Assembly (NCBI RefSeq): GCF_036898825.1
Contig: NZ_JARUND010000001.1
Span: 4,774,001 to 4,838,000 of the forward strand
Direction: 5' to 3'
DNA length: 64,000 nt
Origin: Streptomyces sp. B21-083
GTDB lineage: Bacteria; Actinomycetota; Actinomycetes; Streptomycetales; Streptomycetaceae
Below are positions 7,424 to 13,877 of the stretch, piece after piece (within the stretch, counting starts at the first letter, position 1; the number at the start of each line of letters is the position of its first letter). A model generated the notes under the pieces. That model ran no database searches. It was not told where the DNA came from and saw only the letters and a program-made list of their open reading frames with translations. The translations under genes were made by a program, and so were the position numbers.

Positions 7424-7477
7424 TCAGCCCTTGACCGCGGAGCTGACGACGCCTCGGACGAACCAGCGTTGGAAGAA
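7424..7477 (-). pseudogene. Sugar ABC permease, C-terminal relic
   Basis: Ending at TGA 7426-7424 the minus frame reads FFQRWFVRGVVSSAVKG, the standard C-terminus of MalG-type sugar ABC permeases. Similarity stops abruptly at about 7478, where a different relic begins on the other strand. A scar of a lost carbohydrate transporter. Confidence 0.6.
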
Positions 7478-7486
7478 CCGCGAAGA

Positions 7487-7664
7487 CGATCAGTACGCGG
7501 CGGCGTCGGTCTGCGTGCTCCAGGCGGCCCTGGGGCTCGACGCGGATGTGCCCGGCGGCACGGTCACGCTCGCGCCCACGTTGGCCGGCGACTACGCCCC
7601 GCTGACGGTGACCGGGCTGCGGGTGGCCGGCGGCCCGCTGGAAGCCACGATCGCGGCCCGACGG
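7487..7664 (+). pseudogene. Glycoside hydrolase (debranching-enzyme type), C-terminal relic
   Basis: The plus frame reads QYAAASVCVLQAALGLDADV, then TVTLAP, APLTVTGLRVAGGPLEATI. This pattern resembles the C-terminal helical-to-strand end of amylo-1,6-glucosidase/debranching-like hydrolases. There is no start and the catalytic part is missing. It abuts the permease relic, suggesting one decayed sugar-utilisation locus. Confidence 0.45.
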
Positions 7665-7726
7665 CACAGCGAGCGCGGTGGCACCGCGAGGACTGACGGT
7701 GGTCGACAAGCGGGGGTGACGCCGGG

Positions 7727-8146
7727 TCAGGCCTCTCGCTGGGCGTCGATCTCGGCGATCAGAGCCTCGATACGGTTCCTGATCTCGTCGCGGATGGGCC
7801 GGACGGCCTCGACGCCCTTGCCCGCCGGGTCCTCCAGGGCCCAGTCCAGGTACTTCCGGCCGGGGAACACCGGGCATGCGTCGCCACAGCCCATGGTGAT
7901 GACGTAGTCGGACGCCTGGACGGCCTCGGCGGTGAGGATCTTCGGCCGGGCGTCGGCGATGTCGACGCCGACCTCCCGCATGGCCTCGACGGCGGAGGGG
8001 TTGACCCGGTCGCCCGGGAGGGAGCCGGCGGAGCGGACCTCGATCCGGTCGCCCGCGAGGTGACCGAGGAAGCCGGCGGCCATCTGGGAACGGCCGGCGT
8101 TGTGGACGCAGACGAAGAGCACGGAGGCGAGCGGCGGGGAGGACAT
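7727..8146 (-). CDS. arsC: Arsenate reductase, thioredoxin-coupled (LMW-PTP type)
   Basis: 139 aa from ATG 8146 with a GAAGGAAG ribosome site. The catalytic loop C13-V-H-N-A-G-R19 followed by S matches the CX5R signature, and the two further redox cysteines C87 and C91 (MGCGDACPVF) fit the thioredoxin-dependent ArsC class, which reduces arsenate to arsenite in the cytoplasm. It is divergent from arsR and the ACR3 pump, with a shared operator region between. Upstream ATGs in frame lack a ribosome site and would extend into the repeat region. Confidence 0.93.
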   Translation of the reverse strand: MSSPPLASVLFVCVHNAGRSQMAAGFLGHLAGDRIEVRSAGSLPGDRVNPSAVEAMREVGVDIADARPKILTAEAVQASDYVITMGCGDACPVFPGRKYLDWALEDPAGKGVEAVRPIRDEIRNRIEALIAEIDAQREA

Positions 8147-8184
8147 CGGTTCTTCCTTCGTCAGGGCTGACATCAGCTGGGAGG

Positions 8185-8246
8185 TATCAGTTGTGCCTGG
8201 TATCAGCCTCAACTGGTATCAGCGCATAGTGATGTGAAAGTATCAG
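8185..8246. promoter_or_regulatory. Four TATCAG repeats between arsC and arsR (probable ArsR operator)
   Basis: TATCAG occurs at 8185, 8201, 8217 and 8241 on the plus strand. The first three are spaced by exactly 16 bp and the last by 24 bp. The array fills the divergent gap and overlaps where both promoters must lie, so it is a good candidate for the binding site of the adjacent ArsR. This is an inference from position and periodicity. Confidence 0.55.
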
Positions 8247-8249
8247 CCC

Positions 8250-8558
8250 ATGATGACGTCGGTCGACACTGACCTGATCCGGGTGCTGGCCGACCCGCTC
8301 AGGCTCCGAATCGTGACCCTGCTCGCCGAAGAGACGCTGTGCACCACCCACCTGATGGAGGAGACCGGCGCTCGTCAGACCAACCTCTCCAACCATCTGA
8401 GAGTGCTGCGCGAGGCCGGCGTCGTCGAGACGGAGCCGTGCGGCCGGTACACCTACTACCGGCTGCGCCCGGACGTCATCGCCCAACTCGCGGTCCGGTT
8501 CGCCGACTTGGCCGAGTCCGCACGCACCGCCGCCGGGAACAAGAGGGCCTGTCCGTGA
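8250..8558 (+). CDS. arsR: ArsR-family arsenite-responsive repressor 1
   Basis: 102 aa. Winged helix with DPLRLRIVTLLAEE, the recognition helix region RQTNLSNHLRVLREAG and the wing CGRYTYYRL. The usual alpha-3 metal box ELCVCDL is replaced by TLCTTHL, keeping one Cys (near residue 31); other candidate ligands are the Cys in the wing (EPCGRYTY) and the C-terminal Cys (KRACP). So arsenite sensing probably uses a different set of thiols than in classical ArsR. The stop overlaps the ACR3 start as GTGA. ATG 8253 is an alternative start one codon later. Confidence 0.88.
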   Translation: MMTSVDTDLIRVLADPLRLRIVTLLAEETLCTTHLMEETGARQTNLSNHLRVLREAGVVETEPCGRYTYYRLRPDVIAQLAVRFADLAESARTAAGNKRACP

Positions 8559-9667
8559 CCCGTACCGAAGCGTCCACCAGCGCCGGGGAGGAGCCCTCGG
8601 TCGTCGCGAAGCTGTCGACGCTCGACCGTTTCCTCGCCGTGTGGATCCTCGCCGCCATGGCCCTCGGCCTCGGGCTGGGCCGCGCCGTTCCCGGGCTGAA
8701 CGACGCCCTCGCGAAGGTCGAGATCGGCGGTATCTCCCTGCCGATCGCCCTCGGCCTGCTGATCATGATGTACCCGGTCCTGGCCAAGGTCCGCTACGAC
8801 AAGCTCGACGCCGTCACCGGTGACCGCAAGCTCATGGTCTCGTCGCTGGTCATCAACTGGCTCGTCGGCCCGGCCGTGATGTTCGCGCTGGCCTGGCTCT
8901 TCCTGCCGGACCTGCCCGAGTACCGCACCGGCCTGATCATCGTCGGGCTGGCCCGCTGCATCGCGATGGTCATCATCTGGAACGACCTCGCCTGCGGCGA
9001 CCGCGAGGCGGCAGCCGTACTCGTGGCGCTCAACTCGGTCTTCCAGGTCCTGGCGTTCGGCCTGCTCGGCTGGTTCTACCTCGACCTGCTGCCCGGCTGG
9101 CTGGGCCTCGGCGACGGCGAACACCTCGACATCTCGATGTGGAAGATCGCCCTGAACGTGGTCATCTTCCTCGGCATCCCGCTGCTGGCGGGCTTCCTCA
9201 CCCGCCGTATCGGCGAACAGAGGCTGGGCCGCGCGAAGTACGAGGCCGACTTCCTGCCGAAGATCGGCCCCTGGGCGCTGTACGGCCTGCTCTTCACGAT
9301 CGTCATCCTCTTCGCCCTGCAGGGGAAGACGATCACCTCACAGCCCCTGGACGTCGCCCGCATCGCGCTGCCGCTGCTGGTGTACTTCGCGATCATGTGG
9401 TTCGGCACGTTCGCCCTCGGCAAGGTCATCGGCCTGGCCTACGACCGCACGGCCACCCTCGCCTTCACGGCGGCCGGCAACAACTTCGAGCTGGCCATCG
9501 CGGTCGCCATCGCCACCTTCGGCGTCACCTCCGGCCAGGCACTGTCGGGTGTCGTCGGCCCGCTCATCGAAGTCCCGGTCCTGGTCGGGCTGGTGTACGT
9601 CTCCCTGGCTTGGCGACGGAAGTTCGCACCCGCGCAGCAGCTGACGGCAGCATCGCAGCAGAGCTGA
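8555..9667 (+). CDS. acr3: Arsenite efflux pump, ACR3 family
   Basis: 370 aa from GTG 8555, coupled to arsR. Ten hydrophobic segments are visible after a ~25-residue cytoplasmic lead. The family's essential cysteine (C135 in LARCIAMVIIW) and glutamate (E312 in AGNNFELAIAVA) are both present, as is the early GLLIMMYPVLAKVRY segment. ACR3 exports As(III), often with some Sb(III), using the proton gradient. With arsC it completes an arsenate-reduction and export route. Confidence 0.95.
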   Translation: MTRTEASTSAGEEPSVVAKLSTLDRFLAVWILAAMALGLGLGRAVPGLNDALAKVEIGGISLPIALGLLIMMYPVLAKVRYDKLDAVTGDRKLMVSSLVINWLVGPAVMFALAWLFLPDLPEYRTGLIIVGLARCIAMVIIWNDLACGDREAAAVLVALNSVFQVLAFGLLGWFYLDLLPGWLGLGDGEHLDISMWKIALNVVIFLGIPLLAGFLTRRIGEQRLGRAKYEADFLPKIGPWALYGLLFTIVILFALQGKTITSQPLDVARIALPLLVYFAIMWFGTFALGKVIGLAYDRTATLAFTAAGNNFELAIAVAIATFGVTSGQALSGVVGPLIEVPVLVGLVYVSLAWRRKFAPAQQLTAASQQS

Positions 9668-9704
9668 CGCACGGCGGATCCCGGGGCGAGGGGCGCGGTC
9701 GCGC

Positions 9705-10085
9705 CTAGACCACGGCCGGGGTGGTCGTCAGCAGCAGCCTGCCCATCGCGGCCAGTACCGACGGCTCGACCCGGTAGTACACCCACGTGCCGCGTCGCTC
9801 GGAGCTGAGCAGACCGGCCTCCTTGAGCTTCTTCAGGTGGTGGGAGACGGTCGGCTGGGAGACGCCGACGTCGGAGATGTCGCAGACGCACGCCTCGCCG
9901 CCCTCGTGGGAGGCCACCGCCGAGAACAGCCGCAGGCGCACCGGATCACCGAGCGCCTTGAACATCCGCGCGGCCGTCTCGGCCTCCAGCGCGGTGAACG
10001 GGCGCTCGGTCAGCGGCGGGCAGCAGGGCGCCGCAGCCTGGCCGGGGGCCGGATCGAGCAGCGGCAGCACCTTCATATTCGACAT
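9705..10085 (-). CDS. arsR: ArsR-family repressor 2
   Basis: 126 aa from ATG 10085. Longer than repressor 1, with an N-terminal Cys pair (C21, C22), then the winged helix FKALGDPVRLRLFS, the classical metal box EACVCDIS (C66, C68), and the helix SQPTVSHHLKKLKEAG. The CxC pair in alpha-3 is the As(III) site of canonical ArsR. It is divergent from arsI, and a repeated motif in the gap (10089 and 10164) probably is its operator. ATG 10076 is a possible shorter start. A convergent 37-bp gap separates it from acr3. Confidence 0.9.
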   Translation of the reverse strand: MSNMKVLPLLDPAPGQAAAPCCPPLTERPFTALEAETAARMFKALGDPVRLRLFSAVASHEGGEACVCDISDVGVSQPTVSHHLKKLKEAGLLSSERRGTWVYYRVEPSVLAAMGRLLLTTTPAVV

Positions 10086-10088
10086 GCA

Positions 10089-10183
10089 TCTATGTTGACA
10101 CACGTCGAAGCAGGACGGGGGGTGCAGCGGGGCGCACCCTCACCTACCTTGATTAGATAAACGTCTATGTTGACGCTCATCGA
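10089..10183. promoter_or_regulatory. Paired operator-like repeats between arsR2 and arsI
   Basis: TCTATGTTGAC-N5-TCGA occurs twice in the same orientation, at 10089-10108 and 10164-10183, 75 bp apart. One copy abuts the arsR2 start and the other faces arsI. Such a pair fits coordinated repression of divergent genes by the second ArsR. Inference from position. Confidence 0.55.
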
Positions 10184-10229
10184 TACAAGTGCCATGCTGG
10201 CAGCACAGCAGATCGATGGATATCGAAAC

Positions 10230-10247
10230 AAGGGGGCTCCGCGCCCC
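10230..10247 (+). promoter_or_regulatory. GC hairpin in the arsI leader
   Basis: GGGGGCTCCGCGCCCCC folds into a stable stem directly before the AGGAGG ribosome site of arsI. It might affect transcript stability or translation, but it also resembles a common streptomycete intergenic hairpin. Confidence 0.35.
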
Positions 10248-10267
10248 CGAATCCCAGGAGGTTCGCC

Positions 10268-10759
10268 ATGACATCCCGCGTTCAGCTCGCCCTCCGCGTC
10301 CCCGACCTCGCCGCGTCCGTGGCCTTCTACAGCAGCCTCTTCGGCACCGAACCCGCCAAACTCCGCGACGGCTACGCCAACTTCGCCATCACCGAGCCCC
10401 CGCTCAAGCTCGTCCTCATCGAGGGCACCTCGGACGAGGCGACGCGCTTGGACCACCTCGGGGTGGAGGTCGAGAGCACCGAGGCCGTCCACGCCGCCAC
10501 CGCTCGCTTGGGTGAGGCCGGCCTGATCACCGACGTGGAGAACGACACCACCTGCTGCTACGCCCTCCAGGACAAGGTCTGGGTCCACGGCCCCGGCCAG
10601 GAACCCTGGGAGGTCTACGTCGTCAAGGCCGACGCCGACTCCCTGGCCAAGCAGCCGGACAGCACCTGCTGCACCGGCGCGGCACCGGCCGACGCCGACG
10701 CCGACTCACCCTCCCTCTCCGGCTCGAAGGAACCGTCCCTCGCGAGTGGCTGCTGCTGA
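10268..10759 (+). CDS. arsI: ArsI-type C-As lyase (CadI-like glyoxalase-fold protein)
   Basis: 163 aa, with a perfect AGGAGG site. The N-terminal 125 residues form a vicinal-oxygen-chelate fold (RVQLALRVPDLAASVAFYS, LDHLGVEVES, EPWEVYVV). The vicinal Cys pair C96-C97 in TTCCYALQDKVWV is the trivalent-organoarsenic site of ArsI, which cleaves the carbon-arsenic bond of methylarsenite and trivalent aromatic arsenicals using Fe(II) and oxygen. The tail adds two more Cys pairs (DSTCCTG and terminal SGCC). CadI-type annotation is the older name for this family. Placed divergently from an ArsR, as in other arsI loci. Confidence 0.88.
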   Translation: MTSRVQLALRVPDLAASVAFYSSLFGTEPAKLRDGYANFAITEPPLKLVLIEGTSDEATRLDHLGVEVESTEAVHAATARLGEAGLITDVENDTTCCYALQDKVWVHGPGQEPWEVYVVKADADSLAKQPDSTCCTGAAPADADADSPSLSGSKEPSLASGCC

Positions 10760-10804
10760 CGCCAGCGGCGTACAACGCCGGTCGGCGGACCGGGAGTTGC
10801 CCCC

Positions 10805-11345
10805 TCAGGCCCGCGTCGCAGTGAACGCCGGCAGGTCGAGTGTCGTACGGATGCCGGGGGCCGCCGCGCAGACCGCCGGGACCGCGTGGACGGCGCGGTG
10901 GGCGGTGTAGCCCGGGGACACCGACGCCATGCGTTCGAGGGGGACCGCCAGGCGCATGTCGATGTCGATGTCGAGCGGGGCGTCGCCCTCGACGGACAGG
11001 TGCCGGCCCGTGGGGCGGACGTCCCAGGCGGGGTCGAGGTCGGCGGTGCGGTACCAGTTGGCCCTGGAAGCGGAGGAGCGTCTCGCCTTCGCGCAGGCCG
11101 GAGACCGTCATCCGCTGCGCTGCCACCGTGCCGGCCGGCACCGTACCGGCGGCGATGGTGGTCGTACGGCGGGCGGTCGCGACCTCTCCGGCGGCGACGA
11201 CGGAGTCGAGCGGCAGGCCGAGGGCATCCGCGACCAGGCGCAGGGACGAGCCGAAGCCGCCCCGGATGTGGGACAGCCGGCCCTCGTCGAAGTCGCCGGG
11301 ACGCTGCCGACCCTGATGACGTCGAACAGCATCCCGGTGAGGCAC
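10805..11345 (-). pseudogene. Dihydrodipicolinate-reductase-like NAD(P) enzyme, frameshifted relic
   Basis: Ending at TGA 10807-10805, one minus frame reads ADLDPAWDVRPTGRHLSVEG, then LAVPLERMASVSPGYTAHRA and a final PGIRTTLDLPAFTATRA. Upstream the same protein continues in another frame with SSLRLVADALGLPLDSVVA and GTVAAQRMTVSGLREGETLL. Both parts belong to the C-terminal half of NAD(P)-dependent amine dehydrogenase / dihydrodipicolinate reductase-like proteins. At least one frameshift near 11060 separates them and the Rossmann half is missing, although LFDVIRVG survives near 11310 in a third frame. Confidence 0.65.
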
Positions 11346-11492
11346 GGCGGGACAGGTCGCAGAGCTGACCGCCTCCGCGCCACGGAAGACCGCCCCGAGG
11401 ACGGCCTCGTCCTGGGGTACGGCAACCTCGCCGACAACGCGGTGGAGGAGGCGGTACGGCGTCTTCGGAGGCGATCGAGGAGAGCGCGCACG

Positions 11493-12623
11493 TCACCCGA
11501 GGGTGACCGCGTGCACGGCGGCGGACCTGCGCCGCCGGTCCCGTACCGGCCAGAACAGGACGTACGCCGTCGACACAGTGACGAAGCCCAGGCGGACCAG
11601 GCCCCGGGCCGCGTCGTCCGGCACCGCGAAGACGCTGCCGTACAGGGTGATCAGCGCGATCCAGCTCCACCAGGGCACCAGCCGCCGCTGCCCGATCACG
11701 TCCCACAGCAGGGTGCCCAGGAGGACCGAGGCCGTGTAGTACGTGTAGACGCTCGGGTCGAGGACGATACGGGCGTTGGCGCCGAGCAGGACGACGGCGG
11801 GCCAGCGTCCCCGCCACACCGCGACGCAGCCCAGCGCCACACCCGCCGCGGCCTGCGCGGGCCGTACCCAGGGCGGGGTCACCGGATCGCCGACGCCGAG
11901 GCGGCGCAGCGCGGACGCGGGCTGGTTGGGGATGACGAACTCGGCGGCGGCGAACGAGTGCGGGGCGCCGAGGAAGAACGGCAGCCAGACGACCGCGACC
12001 AGACCGGCGCACCAGAGGACCGCGCGCGGCCACCGGTCTCTCGGCAGGGCCAGGAGAAGGGGGAGGAAGACGATCGCGGTCGGTTTCGAGTCCACGGCGA
12101 GGGCGAGGAGGACGCCGGTCGCCGCCGCGTCGCCGCGGGTGAGGGAACGTACGGCCAGCGCGGTGAAGAAGAGGGCCAGGACGTCGTCGAGGTGGCCGAA
12201 GCGGACCGCGACCTCGATCCACATCGGGATGAAGGCGAGGCCCGCGATCAGCACGCGCTGCCGCAGCCGCTGGTGGTTGGTGCCGGTGCCCAGGAAGTGG
12301 TGGGCGGCGCTGCGGCCGGCCACCACCAGGATCACCAGGCCGAGCAGGGACATCACGGCGGCGGCCAGAAACTGCCCGACGGGCTCGGAGAACGGATTCA
12401 GCAGGCCGGCCGCCAGGAAACTGACGGGTCCCATCTGGAGTTCGGGGTGATGGGCGTACAGGTTGAGGCCGCCGTCGGGGCTCTCCGGGCTCTCGTAGAT
12501 CAGCTCCCCGCCGGTGCGCAGATAGTGCCAGGAGAACCCGCCGTGCGGCTCGACCAGGACGAACCACAGGATCGTCCAGGCGGTGAGCAGCACGAGGTGC
12601 GTCCGCTGGCCCATGACCGGCAC
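11493..12623 (-). CDS. Polytopic membrane protein, GT-C/GT87-like
   Basis: 376 aa from GTG 12623, preceded by GGGAGAG. About ten hydrophobic segments. An early lumenal loop carries Asp/Glu/His residues (ELIYESPESPDGG, LYAHHPELQMG) and a later LAVDSKPTAIVFLPLLLA segment is typical of GT-C-fold mannosyltransferase-like proteins (GT87/DUF2029 group). Probable role: a polyprenyl-phosphate-sugar-dependent glycosyltransferase acting at the outer face of the membrane; acceptor unknown. It is single and divergent from the RTX gene. A longer reading from 12788 would add a Arg/Gly-rich tail without a ribosome site. Confidence 0.65.
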   Translation of the reverse strand: MPVMGQRTHLVLLTAWTILWFVLVEPHGGFSWHYLRTGGELIYESPESPDGGLNLYAHHPELQMGPVSFLAAGLLNPFSEPVGQFLAAAVMSLLGLVILVVAGRSAAHHFLGTGTNHQRLRQRVLIAGLAFIPMWIEVAVRFGHLDDVLALFFTALAVRSLTRGDAAATGVLLALAVDSKPTAIVFLPLLLALPRDRWPRAVLWCAGLVAVVWLPFFLGAPHSFAAAEFVIPNQPASALRRLGVGDPVTPPWVRPAQAAAGVALGCVAVWRGRWPAVVLLGANARIVLDPSVYTYYTASVLLGTLLWDVIGQRRLVPWWSWIALITLYGSVFAVPDDAARGLVRLGFVTVSTAYVLFWPVRDRRRRSAAVHAVTLG

Positions 12624-12786
12624 GTGACTCTCCCGACCCCTTCCGCGCTCGCTCCCCCTTTTACCTCTGCTGCCTCTGCTGCCTCTCCTCCCTTCTACAG
12701 AGGGTGGAACGGTCGGGTGGGTTCGCTCCGGAACAGTGATTCGCCGCGATTCCTGCCCGATGGGGCACGATTCGAGTTTCCGGTAC

Positions 12787-12813
12787 AACCCCCAACCCGG
12801 GCCCGTCGTCTAA
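12787..12813 (+). promoter_or_regulatory. ECF-sigma-type promoter upstream of the RTX gene
   Basis: AAC at 12787 and CGTC (in CGTCTAA) at 12807 are separated by 17 bp, matching the AAC-N16/17-CGTC pattern used by many streptomycete ECF sigma factors, SigE-type included. The predicted start of transcription would fall about 40 nt before the ATG at 12863. Pattern match only. Confidence 0.4.
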
Positions 12814-12862
12814 GAGTTGGTCAGAACCCACGACACCACTCCCTCGAAGGGGCTGCTTCACC

Positions 12863-13789
12863 ATGCGTGCACAGAGAAGGACCGCCACCGTTACGACCAC
12901 CGCCCTCGCTCTCACCCTCGCCCTGGGCTCGGCGGCGCTCACGGCCTCCACCGCCCAGGCGGCCACGCCGAACGCCGGCTCTCTGCGCCACACGGACGGC
13001 GAGCTCTGGTACAAGGCGAACGCCGGGCAGGCCAACCGGCTGACGGTCTCCGTGAAGATTGAGACCCGCGAGAACGAGTTCGACTCCTACTACATCCTCA
13101 CCTTCCGCGACCGCGCCCCCATCTCCATCGACGCGGCGGCGGCGGCACAGGACGAGTGCGTGTACCCGTCGGCGGACGACCACACTGTCGCGCGCTGCGC
13201 GGTCGAGATCCCGCTGGGCTCCGACGACTCCGACAACTACGACGTCGACCTGGGCGACGGCAACGACACCGTGACGATCGCCGCCAACAGCAGCGCGTAC
13301 GCCACGATCTACGGTGGCAAGGGCAACGACGTGCTGACAGGCACCAGTTCCGAGGTTCTCTACGGCCAGGACGGCAACGACCGGCTCGTCGGCGGAGGCG
13401 GCATCTGGGGCGTCGGAGCGTACGGCGGCGCCGGGAACGACGTCCTCACCCACTGCTCGGCCGAGTGCCACGGTGGCCCCGGCAACGACTCGCTCACCGG
13501 CGGCATCGACCCGGACGGCAACGAGAACTCGCTGTTCGGCGACGACGGAAACGACGTCCTGCACGGACAGGCGGGCGCCAACTTCCTCTACGGCGGCAAG
13601 GGCAACGACCGCCTGTACGGCGGCAACGACAACGACCGCCTGTACGGCGAGCAGGGCAACGACACCCTCTACGGCGAGAAGGGCAACGACACGCTCTACG
13701 GCAACAGCGGCAACGACGTCCTGCACGGCGGCGCGGGCAAGGACACCCTCTCGGGCGGCCCGGGAACCGACAAGGTCTACCAGAACTAG
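12863..13789 (+). CDS. Secreted RTX-repeat (hemolysin-type calcium-binding) protein
   Basis: 308 aa with GAAGGGG before the ATG. A Sec signal peptide (basic n-region, hydrophobic residues 11-28, AQA cleavage near 33) leads to a beta-rich domain of ~110 residues containing two cysteines. From about residue 145 onward come nonapeptide RTX repeats of the GGxGNDxLx type, about a dozen, with the most regular run at 255-300 ([12 protein letters not shown]). These bind calcium in a parallel beta-roll. No protease, lipase or pore-forming domain is attached and no type I secretion genes are near; Sec export makes it a cell-surface or extracellular protein. Function unknown. Confidence 0.85.
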   Translation: MRAQRRTATVTTTALALTLALGSAALTASTAQAATPNAGSLRHTDGELWYKANAGQANRLTVSVKIETRENEFDSYYILTFRDRAPISIDAAAAAQDECVYPSADDHTVARCAVEIPLGSDDSDNYDVDLGDGNDTVTIAANSSAYATIYGGKGNDVLTGTSSEVLYGQDGNDRLVGGGGIWGVGAYGGAGNDVLTHCSAECHGGPGNDSLTGGIDPDGNENSLFGDDGNDVLHGQAGANFLYGGKGNDRLYGGNDNDRLYGEQGNDTLYGEKGNDTLYGNSGNDVLHGGAGKDTLSGGPGTDKVYQN

Positions 13790-13798
13790 GGCCGGCGA

Positions 13799-13831
13799 GC
13801 GCCCCTTTCAGGGGCGCGGGGAACTGCGCGA
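13799..13831 (+). terminator. Hairpin plus shared 22-bp streptomycete repeat
   Basis: GCGCCCCTTTCAGGGGCGC folds into a perfect stem just after the RTX stop. The segment from 13810 (AGGGGCGCGGGGAACTGCGC) recurs identically at 57556-57577, so this is a dispersed repeat used here as a terminator. Confidence 0.6.
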
Positions 13832-13877
13832 CCAGCCCCCACCGACCCGCGGGGACCCGAATACCCGGCGAGAGGGC

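Noticed and set aside
10929..13043. A 704-codon plus-strand open frame
   Set aside because: It runs antisense to the GT-C-like gene and across the oxidoreductase relic; composition is Arg/Gly/Asp-rich with no domain, as expected for a GC-rich shadow frame.
12821..13726. A 301-codon frame opposite the RTX gene
   Set aside because: Repetitive Val/Ala composition mirrors the RTX repeats on the other strand; not coding.
12863..13789. RTX toxin or hemolysin
   Set aside because: Only calcium-binding repeats are present; there is no pore-forming, protease or lipase domain and no type I exporter.
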